A stretch of DNA of 64,000 nucleotides from Allolobophora icterica (Eukaryota; Annelida; Clitellata; Crassiclitellata; Lumbricidae), in NCBI GenBank assembly GCA_963556255.1, contig OY744604.1, positions 73,898,736 to 73,962,735 on the forward strand, written 5' to 3'. Each line of letters begins with the position of its first letter. Position 1 is the first letter of the stretch. Both the position numbers and the translations under genes were made by a program. The notes beneath the pieces were generated by a model. It saw nothing but the letters and a program-made list of their open reading frames with translations, was not told where the DNA came from and did no database searches. Shown here one piece after another: positions 9,827 through 21,147 of the stretch.

Positions 9827-12272
9827 TCAGGGGTCATTGCATAATTACGTAACGCTCGAGGGTGAGTGGGGTCCTTGAAAACGTTACGAAACGTTACGTG
9901 GGTGGGTGGGTGTATGGAGGTGAACGTTACGTAACGCTTTTACCAACATTTAAGTTATAAATGAATTTAAAATTTACATCGACTGATACTTTAGACACGA
10001 CGTGATCGAAGTTCAAACTTCGTGCCATTGATTTAAAACTTAACTAAAAACACACAATAGTATAAATCAACACTAAGTTAGTGTTTAATACACTGTGGCG
10101 GTGCAACCAAAGTTCAAAATTATTGAATATTATCTTGCATTGATTGAAACCTGAGGACAAATTAAAAATGCGATATATAAATTTACGCATTGCCGCCGAA
10201 GGGTCCAATACCAGCAGATCGTCATTTTTGCAAACTGTCTGCGCTTCTTCTTCAAGTTACCCGGATATTACGAATCAAATCAAACTCAGACAGCCGTACC
10301 CATTTGATCTATATTGTCCATCTGCCTCAATTGAAAATTTGCAAAAGAGACAATATAAGCTTTGCGGTATGAATTTTCCAACTGTTGTCGCCAAGACAAA
10401 TCATTCTCGCGACTGTTGTAGCCGAAAACCGAAACCTAAGTACCGACAGTTACCGAAGAGAAGAAAAAGATCCGGCAGCAGACACCAGCGAAAGTTCAGA
10501 TCAACATATCTGTTCTCCCATTTGTATAAACCGTAAACCGCTGTTAGAATTGTTTGGATCTTTCATAGTTTTACCGTCGGAACAACATTGTAATTCTCCT
10601 TGGATTCCTGACCTCGAACTTCAAAGAACCACTTAAAGCATATTTTACTTAGTGGACACGAATTTCAAACATTTAAAATTGATGCCCAACAAAAACTTAG
10701 CAATATTTTTTGAATTAATAATAATCGAAGTGCTTAGACTAAGCAAATAATAAGTTAATCTTAATTTTGATTAATTATTGATATTTTAGTCCATGAAATT
10801 TTTCAGCATTGTGTAAAACTTTTAACATAAAACTTTAAAAAATAAAATTGCATGTCAACCATGACTGTCATTTAGGCCTATAGAAATAAAAAATTCTGTA
10901 TATTTTAGGCCTACTGTCAAATTGTTATTCACGAATATTAAATTCGTTATAAAATATGAATTATGATTGCGTGTTCTGTGTTCATGTAGCGCCACCCTAT
11001 ACTAAGAGTGCTTAGTGTTATGTTCTACACCCACGACTACTTTAGTTCTGTTTCATCTTGTCTTTACTGGACAAGTAAATGCATAGGCCTATCTATTTGA
11101 CTAGGGAAATGAACAGAGAACACATGAGTATGCATTTAAATGAATATGAATATAATGTATATCAGTTAAAGCATGTAACAGTTCAATGTCTAGTTATCCT
11201 ATGTCTACTTTGCCTTATTCCCTACCTAGCCAGCATCTTTGCTATCTAGATTTTATTGCCTATTGCTACCTCCCAGTAAGACCCTTTAGCACGGAATGTT
11301 CTCACAGTTTGTTCCTTGTGGAAGAACTGTCTTTCATCTGTTTATTCATCTGATGGGTTCGCAGATCCGTTCGCAAATCGCCTTGTTTCTCTCTCGTCGA
11401 AGCTCGACTGTCCACCGTTCTCGTGACTCCTCGTAGCTTGATGTCTCTCCCAAAGAGACCGTCGTTACAACCCGAGTGTGTGCTTTACTACTCCAGAGTA
11501 ACGTACACTTCACTCGTGGAATAACTCCTTAAGTCCGTTGACAAGATCGCTTCGCAAATGTCGACTTCCTATGATGGAAAGTCACGCTTCGCAACGGTTT
11601 GTTACGAGAGCGTTTCACTCGAATTATTCGATCCTCGCTGTCCAACGTCTCGACTTATCAACTCAACTGCATCGATCGTTTCGCAAAACCGATCGTACTG
11701 ACTAACGATGCCCTCATCGACTTAGTCCAACATCCACCGAGTCGATCCACTCAAGATTTCTAGAACGTCTTGTTCAGTTGAAATCAAAAATCGAACTGCC
11801 ACATCTCCACGCCACGTCACCACGGTTGCTTGGTTACAGAGTCGTCATCCGCTTCGCCATAACGGTTTTGATCAGCTGTTCGTACTGACCAATGAGGTGA
11901 GTCCACATCGTCTGCTGTCCTTTGCGTAGATATGATGAACCCCTCTATCTAATATTAATTAATCCCTACAATGCTGGCTTAGCTGCTGGCATTTTAATTA
12001 AGTTACATTTATGTAGCTCTACTATCCTACATTATAATAATCTAAATAGATTCTTCTCTACACTATAACATCTTATAGCATGTTGTGTAGCTGGGAATCA
12101 TTGTGTGGTTTGGGAGATCATTACAGTTCACATAGTAAATCTAAAATGATTTTTTGTTACAATAATTACGTAACGGTGGGGTAGGTGGGTGGGTGGGTGT
12201 AGGGAAACGTTACGAAGCGTTACATGGTGGGTGGGTGGGTCAAAAACGGTCATTTTATGCAATGACCCCTCA
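9827..12272. mobile_element. Unclassified 2.45-kb DNA transposon with inverted termini
   Basis: The left end TCAGGGGTCATTGCATAA matches the complement of the right end (TGAGGGGTCATTGCATAA) with one mismatch over 18 bases. It is flanked by CAG on both sides, a possible 3-bp target duplication. Next to both ends are clustered CGTTACG/CGTAACG motifs and GGTGGGTGGG runs, as expected of transposase-binding sub-terminal repeats. No transposase is recognisable. A degenerate frame at 10,144-10,536 contains YKLCGMNFPT then VVAKTNHSRDCC, faintly like a C2H2-type finger. It sits in the intron of the 12.9/8.1-kb SRCR. Confidence 0.65.
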
Positions 12273-12581
12273 CAGGCCTCTAAACTATCTTTAGGCTTTA
12301 TGAGAAAAAAACATATTGCGGGCGTGTTCTATAGCAAAAATGATAATATTGAGATGCTTGAAGTTTAAACTGATTATGGTTAAGTGTCAATAATACTATA
12401 CTTAAAAAGGCTTAGCTCATAAACTTTTTACAACTGATCATAATATTTTCATAAGTTGCTTGCGGGCCCGGGCCGGGCCCCTAAAAATCAACTAGTCCCT
12501 GGGCATTGCTCTCTACCCCCTCTCGACGGTCCTGCGTAGACCAAGACGACTCGTGAACAAAATAGCTCATGTCGATTTACT

Positions 12582-12692
12582 ACGAAAACGTTTGTGGCAC
12601 TAGTTCCATTTGAACGAAGAGATGGATAATAGCAGAATAGAGTTACAGTTACAACGATTTCGAAATGGAACTAGTGCCACTAACGTTTTCGT
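12582..12692. mobile_element. Small hairpin element (MITE-like)
   Basis: Two 30-base arms (12,582-12,611 and 12,663-12,692) are complementary with one mismatch; the arm begins ACGAAAACGTTTGTGGCACT. The loop is about 50 bases. No clear target duplication was found. Confidence 0.6.
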
Positions 12693-12788
12693 TGTAAAAT
12701 CAGGATCTGCAAGTTTCAGATAGTAAGCCATAGACCTTTATATTAATATAATGTAATTTTTAATACTTTAGTCAACAAGTGCAATCAC

Positions 12789-12933
12789 CCGAAACCGAGA
12801 CTGGCACACGCCACTCTGGCACTGACGTTTGTAAATCCGTCACCGCATACAGTTCCCCAAGTTCCATTGTAATTGACCTCCAATCGTCCTTCCATTATAT
12901 TGGAAGATCTTGTATTATTCAGCCGTACGCCGA
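12789..12933 (-). CDS. SRCR domain, first-half exon
   Basis: On the minus strand this exon reads GVRLNNTRSSNIMEGRLEV, then NYNGTWGTVCGDGFTNVS, then [11 protein letters not shown]. It is 145 bases, one codon shorter at its 5' end than the other first-half exons because the acceptor is TTTTGTAG. It carries two cysteines, and the donor is GTGATTGC. It completes a six-cysteine group A SRCR domain with the exon at 7,970-8,133. Phase 1 to 2 is kept. Upstream on the minus strand the next recognised exon is the EGF-like exon at 25,082-25,140, also phase 1, so splicing between the two would stay in frame. Confidence 0.88.
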
Positions 12934-13293
12934 CTACAAAAATTCGTTACAAAGAAAATTCACTTCTTACTTCTGATGATTACAATATTACTAAAGCTAA
13001 TTTACAATCAGGAACTAAGATAATCATTCTAAGCGTTCTAACATGAAGGTAGTTATAAATAAAATGATAAAGGAACGAAACCAAATAAAAATTACAGATT
13101 TCACGACAATGGAAGGTCTTTAAATGCAAAAAGAAGTTATGACCTTCAAACTGTCGTTAGTGCAACTGAACAAAGGTGAGATGGTGACAACGTCTACTGC
13201 AGATAAGACGATATATTAGACGACCACGATAATAGCTAACGTTAACGTTTAAAAGAAACAGTTGGATATGTAGGAGAAACGTGCCTTCGTAGA

Positions 13294-14841
13294 CAGAGCC
13301 TTAGCTAGGGGGAGCAGAGGGAGCGACCACTCCATTTGAGACCAGTTTCCTAAATGTGGGACCTTTTCACAATTTAGTTATTCCAATCGATCGAAATTTA
13401 TTTATTCCAATCGATCGAACGACACAAGAAATATGTCACCTTGTCCTTAACGGTTCACCTTTTTAAAACTTCACTACTAAACAGTTGGCTGAGGCAAAAG
13501 GCATTCTTGTAACGCTTGCTATGTTTGAATTCGTAGTTCTTCTAATATTCTAGAAAAGTGTTAGAGAAGGCTTTCAGTTTATCCACATATATATAGAAGT
13601 AGCATTGCTTTGATAACAGCTTCTCATTTGACTCAACTATTTGAAAACGACATGAAAAAACATGCGAAATGAATTTGAATCTGAGTTTGAACGGATTGAG
13701 AATGAAGCAACTGAGCTGGCTCAAAATGTGATTTTACTACTGACTATGAGCAACATAGAGTTCGGAAACTAAAGAGATTCCACGAAGAAATGTCAGTGGA
13801 TGATGGAATATCTGATTCCAGAGAAACAATTCATGGTTAAAACCTACATATTGTCGCTAGATTGTATCATAAATAGCAGAACTAAAAGATTTGAGCATTT
13901 TACAAATGCGGCTTCCAAATTTACTTGTTTCGATCCAAAGCATTTTAGCAAGGTGAATGAAGATAATGTGACCAAATTAGAATGGTTGGCAGACATGTAC
14001 TCGGATGTCATCGAAAGTCGAAGTGAAATTGTGCAAGACTTTCTTTCATTTAAAGCCATATACAAGGAAATAATCAGTATGGCCTATTATCAATAAGGAA
14101 AATTAAAATGTCGAAAAAGCGACTATCAATAATGCACTAAAATTCATAATCGCCAATAACACATGTTCCATTTATCCTGACCAGTCCACAGTGCACCTCA
14201 TTTTTTCTTACCTTGCCAATAAATTACGCTGGTGCCGATCGATCGAGCCGACTCAAACTCATACAAGCTTACGTACGTTCCACAATCATGGGCGAGGACA
14301 GATTGTCTGGTTTAGCCTTGATTATGATCGAAAGACAGTTTGCTAGTGAAGTGAATTATTACCAAGTAATCGATAACGTTGCTAAAATGAAGCCTAGACG
14401 AAAAAGTCTGTTGTAATTGGTTTGTGTTTGTACCGTTATTTTAATAGTATACTATAATACTATTACCTATTTACTATGCATATTGCTTTTGCGACCTTTT
14501 GAATGTTGCAGTGTTCCTATTTAAAATCTATACATATAATATCCATAGAGCGTGTGTCTGTCGTTAAACGCTTCATCACAAACGGTTTCTGTTCTATTGT
14601 GAAACAGAAACCGTTTGTGACGTCAGTACTGCGGTCTTGACGACGGCGATCAGAGAATTTTAACCAACGACACGTAAAGGCCTATATACACTGCCGTCGT
14701 AATATGACGGGCAAATACTCTAGTACAAATATAAACACGTATAATCATAACGAATGTAATTAATTGAAATTATTTATTTTGGTGATTGGGGCCTTTTTAC
14801 GTGCTCGCTCCCCCTGGTGTTAAAACCTGGCTACGTGGATG
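13294..14841 (+). mobile_element. hAT-type DNA transposon remnant (ZMYM1-like transposase)
   Basis: The ends CAGAGCCTTAGCTAGG and, complemented, CATCCACGTAGCCAGG are imperfect inverted termini followed by GGGGGAGC on both sides. Plus-strand frames at 13,800-14,096 (KTYILSLDCIINSRTKRFEH and later FLSFKAIYKEII) and 14,213-14,416 (RLKLIQAYVRSTIMGEDRLS then GLALIMIERQFASEV) match the middle and the C-terminal dimerisation region of hAT transposases. A frameshifted gap separates them, so it is inactive. A Helitron-like element is nested inside at 14,527-14,723. Confidence 0.8.
14527..14723 (+). mobile_element. Short non-autonomous Helitron-like element
   Basis: It begins with TC (TCTATACATATAATATCC) and ends in CTAG before T. 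The end is preceded by a short hairpin (CCGTC, ATATGACGG, then AAATACTCTAG). There are no terminal inverted repeats and insertion is between A and T, as for Helitrons. Inside is a strong hairpin with arms CACAAACGGTTTCTG. Its termini resemble those of the element at 47,127-47,742. Confidence 0.55.
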
Positions 14842-14975
14842 TTCGGCTGATCTCACTCGCGTTTGCATAATAGACAGCTGAAATGGCAGCTTACGATGCA
14901 ATTTCTTATAAATATCTCTGCTATAATATTGTAGCTATGATAAACTTATCGAGCGCAAATATTTAGGATTTGAAC

Positions 14976-15413
14976 TAGGGCTGCACCGCATAGTTGATCA
15001 TTACTATTCGGCCGAACACGAATAATTGGACCAACTATTCGGCCGAATACGAATACGAATACGAATAGTGTACAAAATAGGTCTACCGGCAACATTAAAA
15101 ATTTCAAATGTAAGCAAAAGTTTCAGTTCAGTAAATTTAATACATGAAATAAAAGTAAACAGGGACATGCAATTTTTGCATCCTTCTGCCAGTCTATGTA
15201 AACTAGGAATGGAACTAATTTAACAAAACTTAGAAATTATCACTTACTTAACGTTCACTCTACTCGCTATAGCAGCCGCATATGCAGAAACAGATGTCAC
15301 ATGACCACTATTCGTATTCGGTTCGACCGCTACTAATACCGAATACCGAATAGCTATTTGGCCCACTATTCGGCCCCGAAGCGAATATGAAGCGAATATT
15401 CGGTACAGCCCAA
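14976..15413. mobile_element. hAT-like MITE rich in ATTCGGCCGAATA
   Basis: The inverted ends TAGGGCTGCACCG and its partner GGTACAGCCC are flanked by 8-bp target duplications, ATTTGAAC and ATTTGAGC, with one mismatch. Sub-terminal ATTCGGCCGAATA and GAATACGAATACGAATA blocks occur in both arms. Confidence 0.8.
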
Positions 15414-16054
15414 ATTTGAGCACCAACCGATGTCGTGGGTCAAAATCATTCTGCTTGAAGGACGTGCTCAAGAACCCGACACAGTAGTCTTTTCGGGGAG
15501 GCTAGAACCCACACATGCCATGTTACATAACGAGAGTTTTAACAAATTGTGTTATGTCTTAACAATAAGAGTCGCCTTTCATTCACCACTTTCAATTGGA
15601 TGTAAAATGTACGTGAATTGGTGTTTAATAAGGTTAAATTCTTACATTGCCGAAAAGCGTAGCTAAACCGGAATCCTTTCCCAGAACCTGAACCATCCGT
15701 ACGGAACTGTATTGCTGCGTGGTTACAAGGTTCAAACGAAATAACACGTACTTCTCCTAAACGGCAAATCTTTTGTTCGCTATCGAAATTTGGTGAGCAC
15801 CATATCTAAAAGAAAATTATCGCAAAACATAACATATGTTATAATTTTGTTTCGACCTCGGTAAGCAATATATCTGTTTGAAAGCTGAATATCATTTTTC
15901 ATGAAATTGAACTTCGTGATAAGTGATAATTTCTCAAACCCCACTTCTAAGACTCGGTATTCAAGTATCCTGTCCCATTTTCGTTGCAAACGTTTGATTA
16001 ATGTGTCTGCATTTGGAACAAATTCGTTCAAATTAGCTCATATATAGAAAATAG
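15414..16054. other. Intron or intergenic, no gene seen
   Basis: No exon or repeat family was recognised. Short frames on either strand have no matching domain text. Confidence 0.4.
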
Positions 16055-17450
16055 AATAGAATATTCTTTATTAGAACCAACTGCAAACCGCATTTTGGTG
16101 TACAGCAACTTATACGTGTTTAGAAAGTTTATATACGATTGCTAATAAGCTATTAATAACTGCTAATATTTGTCTCAAGCATATCACATTAATATTAATT
16201 TTTACCCAATGCGCAAACTAAGCTGCATCATAGAGCATCCTGATGATGAATGTTTTTCTGGCCAAGCGGTCAGCGGTGGGGATTTCCAGGTCATGAGCTC
16301 GTGGGCGCAGGAGATGGCCTGTGGGTTTGACAGGTGGCAGCAGGGCATGCAGGACATGCCCCTGAATATTCCGCACAGCTGCGAAGAGGCGAGTGTCGGC
16401 CAAGCAGCAGTGCTGCTCAATGATCTTCTCGGAGGTAGCATCCTCTGATGAGACGCCGTAAGACCCCAGCCAGTCTATCACGATCCCATTGGGTTGTAAA
16501 TTCCCACCATGTAGGTGAGGCATAGAGTATCCTGGAGTATCCTGGCTCTCTCCACATCATAAAGGCATGGTCCTCGCAGAACATGCGCCACCAGGGTTCG
16601 TAGCGCACAAAGCGTTCGACGGGCCTGACTGCAAATGCGGTTTACATGGGTCGTAATGCTTAGATTATCAGAAATTGTTATGTCTAGTATAACCATGCTG
16701 GTAACCCTATGGAGTCTTGGTGTGGCTAGTGCAAAATCATTGTCCGCTCACCTCTCCCTTGGCCTCCGAATCACCATTTCGCAGGTTTTGCTATGATTCA
16801 GTTTCAAGTTGCATGTCTTAGCACAATGCGTAACGTGCTCTATTATAGAAACGGTTGCGCTATTAGATGACGGTATTTGGAGGTAACAGTCATCTGCATA
16901 TTTAAAGAGACGGTTGAGAGGATTGGTAGGGTCTAGGCGAGGGATAGCAGTAAAGAAGTTTAGTGGTCCTAGGCTTCAGCCTTAAACGATGCTAGCATTT
17001 ATATCAATGAGGGTGGATAACTCATCCTGAAACTTGGTGCTGTGTTTCCGACGTCCACAAAATAGATGATCCAGTTGTAGACATTATCTTGTATAGGCAT
17101 TTTGGCCAGGGTATCAGCTAAATGGCTATGCCTAAAGGCGTCAAAGGCCTTTGAAAAATCTAAGGCTATCAAATGAACGTACTGATTTGAACTTAGCATA
17201 TGGGTAACATGGTGGGTTAGGGCTATTATGGCAGCCGAGGTTGAGCCCATAGGCCGAAAGGCAAATTGTGTCGATAAACGACAGATTTAGAGCAGGATTG
17301 GTCAAAATCGGATAGAAAAAACGGCAGAGCATGTTCCAGGGACAGATTAAAGAGATGGGCTACAGGTCGAGAAATCCCAGCGGCCACCTCCCTAAGGAAC
17401 CAAGGGGCTACGCCTCCAGGGCCAGTCGATGTGCATTTGATGCCGTCCAG
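16055..17450 (-). mobile_element. LINE A, 3' part (reverse transcriptase C-terminal region)
   Basis: Minus-strand frames read LLDGIKCTSTGPGGVAPWFL near 17,400-17,450, then MGSTSAAIIALTHHVTHML, LIALDFSKAFDAFRHSHLAD at 17,100-17,250, and CCLADTRLFAAVRNIQGHVL near 16,330-16,400. They parallel the better-kept RT at 27,061-28,134. The YADD region is frameshifted. The 3' end is the AATAAAGAATATTC-like terminus near 16,055. The 5' part of the same element continues at 21,929-22,277 and 22,753-23,580, beyond two later insertions. Confidence 0.8.
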
Positions 17451-17971
17451 TAGTAGTAGGGTCAAAGTATGAAAAAAATGTGGTGAACCCCAAAAAATTT
17501 GCAAGAAAACTTTTATGCTGATTTTCGGGTGCATTTGGTCTGGAGATGAACCTACTAAAAGTTTACCAAAATCAGACCACGGGAAAAGGTCCAATTTTGG
17601 CGCCAAAAAAAATGGCCGCCAATGAGGAATGAATGACTCAAATGTACACAACTTGCTTAAATTGACAGAAGCAAATCATGTAACAATTTCCTAACAGGTG
17701 TTTCTAGACTAATTTGACCCTTCTGAAAACGAAAATCGCGGTTAGCAATCTGAATTTTTAACGGTTACATGGAAAAACAAAATGGCGAACAAAATGGTGG
17801 CCACTTATCTTCGAATGGCTGTAAGTAAGGTCATGTATGTGATGGAAGCATGATTTTAGAGTCTAAATTTTCGGAGTCAAAGAATGCAATGGAACTAAAG
17901 ACACATATGTAGCACTGCCAAAAAACAAAATGGCGGACAAAATGGCGGCAAAGTATCTTCGAATGGCTGTA

Positions 17972-18611
17972 CGGAATGCCGGACAGTTACCCCCTGGACA
18001 CTTTCCACCCGGACATATTCCCGGACAGTTACCCCGGACACTTTCCCCCGAATCTAGGTAGGTCATTTTCCCCCCGGACAAATTCCCCCCTCTGTGGATT
18101 TATGTATGTATGTATGTATGTATGTATGTATGTATGTATGTATGTATGTATGTGTGTGTATATATGCATCTATGTATGCATGTATGTATGCATGTATGTG
18201 TGCATGCATGTAAGTATGTATGTATATATGTGTGCGTGCATGTATGTATGCCTGCAAGTAAGTATGTATGTAAGCATGTATGTAAGTATGTATGTATACA
18301 TGTATGTATGAATGCATGTATGTATGTATGTATGTATGTATGTATGCATGTATGTATACATGTATGTATGTATGTATGTACGTATGCATGTAACTATGTA
18401 TGCATGCATGTATGTACTTATGCATGTATGTATACATGTATACATTTATGCATGTACGTATGTATGTATGTATGTTTTGATCACTAAAACAGAAAGTTTT
18501 GTGTATGTTGCACTGGGGGGAAATGTCCTAGTATGGGGGGAATTGTCCGGGGGTAACTCTCCGGGGAATATGTCCGGGGATATGTCCAGGGGTGTAAGTG
18601 TCCGTTTACCG
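17972..18611. mobile_element. Nested inverted-repeat element carrying a GTAT array
   Basis: The ends CGGAATGCCGGACAGTTAC and, complemented, CGGTAAACGGACACTTAC match and are flanked by a 6-bp target duplication, GCTGTA (17,966-17,971 and 18,612-18,617). CCGGACA and CCCCCGGACA motifs repeat in both arms. The centre, about 18,100-18,475, is an imperfect GTAT/GCAT microsatellite. It interrupts a tandem unit of the foldback element. Confidence 0.75.
18100..18475. repeat. GTAT microsatellite, about 375 bases
   Basis: Imperfect GTAT units with GCAT, GTGT and GTAC variants. Long Met-Tyr-Val-Cys and Tyr-Ile-His frames in it on both strands are artefacts of 4-base periodicity. Confidence 0.95.
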
Positions 18612-19229
18612 GCTGTAAGTAACGTCATGTATGTGATGGAAACATGATTTTAAAGTCTAAATTAACATTTTCGGGGTCAAGAAATGCGATGGAACTAAAG
18701 ACATATATGTATCACTGCCAAAAAACAAAATGGCGAACAAAATGGAGGCCAAATATCTTCAAATGGCTATGACATTTTCGGGGTCAAGAAATGCGATGGA
18801 ACTAAAGACACATATGTAGCACTGCCAAAAAGCAAAATGGCGGACAAAATGGAGGCCAAATATCTTCAAATGGCTATACGTAAATCATATATATTAAGTC
18901 GTGTATATGGTGGAAACATGATTTTAGAGTCTAACTTAACATTTTCGGAATCCAGGGACACGATGGAACTACAGACATATATAGCACTGCCAAAAAACAA
19001 AATGGCGGACAAAATGGCCGACAAAATCTTCAAATGGCTTTGAGTAAAGTCGTGTATATGATGGAAACATGATTTTAGACTTTAAATTAACATTTTCGGT
19101 GTCAAGGAATGCGATGGAACTAAAGACACATATGTAGCACTGCAAAAAAAGCGAAATGACAGACAAAATGGTGGCAAGTCTGGAGTAGTGTTTTGTTGAT
19201 CAAAGAAGACCAAGGAAGTATTGTATTTT

Positions 19230-21147
19230 ATTGTCTAGAAATTTATAAAGCGTTTCTCGCAGAAAAACTAACTATCCAGAGGCACTCTTAGCACAGAAAC
19301 CTTGGGGAAACAGAAATGCCTTTAGAGAACGCGAGACCGATGAGGAAAATCCAGTCATTAGTTTGACCCTGAGCAGAGAGCGAAGGTCATTTCAGATCGT
19401 GGGACCCACTACAGCAAACATCCGGTGCTGGGCCAAGGCAGTTTTAGACCTGAGAACAAAAAGATCAAGCCTGTTCACAGAGCGCAGTGAGCGAGAAGGA
19501 GATGCAGATAGCGGCTTTCACAAATAGTAGGAGAGATATTTATGGACAGTACCCTGCTGATATTTAGAGACAAGGAGGAGGATTTTATAACGGATGCGCG
19601 CGGTAATAGGGAGCCAGTGCAGGACATCAAGCATGTAAGTAGAGATATAGGCAAAGCGTGAGAGTCGAGGGATGAGCCTAGCGTAAGCATTTAGAACAGA
19701 TTGAAGGGGGAGAGACGTTGCTTAGGGAGACTCATGAGGAGCGAGCTGCAGTAGTCCAAGCGTGAGCAGACAAATGCGTGAACCACGGAGGTAAAGACAG
19801 AAGGTGAGACCGAGTGTCCGATGGCCCTGAGACGCCTCAGTTGAAAGAAGCAGGAGCGAGTCATGTTGGAGCTATGGTCTGTTAATGTCAGGGAGGAGTC
19901 AAGTGTGACACCCAAGTCGCGGACGATGGAAGAGTAGGTGTTAACAGAGAACTTCTCAGTCAGCAATGGAAAGTTGAGTTTAGCAAGCTGCTGCTTAGTC
20001 CCAAACCAGATCAATTGAGTCTTAGCAGTGTTGAGGCAGAGACGGTTAGTCGACATCCAGTAGTGAAGGTCAGAGACAAGATGGTCAATGTAGCGAACAA
20101 GGGAGAGTTGATCAGTTGACGGACCATGTACAAAAGCCTGAGCATCATCTGCATAAAGATGGCCATTGCAACATGTTTAGTAAATAGAGACGGGATATTC
20201 AGCAGTGAAGAGGATGTATAGAATGGGACCGAGCACCGAGCCCTGGGAATAATAAAGTCCTGGTTTCACCAAGGACAACCAGCTGTGAGCGGTCAGAGAG
20301 GTTTGATTTAAACCTAAGAAGAGGAACACCAGATAGGCCACAGGATAGCTCCAGTCGCTAAAGCAGGATCTCATTGTCATAATGTCAAAGTCGGATGAGA
20401 CATCAAAAAGCGCCAGGAGAGAGAGGTGAGAGTGATCACTAGCTATATATAAGATCTGACAGAAGGGATAAGACAGCAGTTTCGGTGGAATGGTGGCCCC
20501 TGAAGCCAGATTGGGCGGCAGGCAAAAGCCCAGCTTGCTCAAAGTAGGGGAGTAGATGGAGTGAAACTAGTCTTTCAAGGGTCTTTGAGAGGAAAGAAAG
20601 ATGGGAGATGGGCCTGTAATTTTGACAGGCATTTTGGTCAAGGTTTTGCTTTTTCAAGGTCGGGAAAACAATAGCCCGTTTTTGGGAAGCAGGTTGGTAA
20701 CCCTCAGAAAGCGACCTGTTAAATATATAAACTAGAAATGGAGGTAAATCGTTTAAAATGTTAACCAAAAATGGGGGAAGAGAGTCCAGTTTGCATGATT
20801 TGTGTTTGATGATCCAATTATTTGACAAAGTTCCGTTTCAAGGATTGAAGGAATCCTTCAAAGGTGTCATCCGTGTGGGAGAATTGCGGAGGAGGGGCAT
20901 CAAGAGTCTTCGCTCGAAAATCAGCAATCTTCGAAGTCATCATCTGGAGAAAATCCTCAGAAGAAAAGGCAGGTGGACACACTGAGCGCGTACCCTGTCC
21001 CAATGGGCCGGAGAGTGAGGACCAAAGACGTTTTGGGTTGTTTTTATGTTGCTCAACCAGGCCCTCATCGGTCTCGCGTTCCCTAAAGACATTTCTGTTT
21101 CCCCGGGGCTTCTGTGCTAAGAGCGCCTTTGGATAGTAATTCTGCAA
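19230..21147 (-). mobile_element. L2-like LINE inside the foldback element
   Basis: Minus-strand frames give, in order: ENPKRLWSSLSGPLGQGT (about 21,000) and LPPFLVYIFNRSLSEGYQPA. Then come QAGLLPAAQSGFRGHHSTET, LALFDVSSDFDIMTM, SQGSVLGPILYILFTAEY, MSTNRLCLNTAKTQLIWFGT, and a C-terminal RTSVV..FVCSRLDYC segment. Stops interrupt it, and the YADD box reads AHADDAQAF. The 3' end at 19,235-19,260 has the family tail (ATTTATAAAGCG). It supplies the core of the foldback element, by insertion or capture. Confidence 0.85.

Noticed and set aside
10144..10536. Zinc-finger gene
   Set aside because: Only one weak C2H2-like stretch, no splice sites, and it lies inside an inverted-repeat element.
18063..18487. 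Several open frames over 90 codons on both strands
   Set aside because: They are translations of the GTAT array; 4-base periodicity removes stops in all frames.
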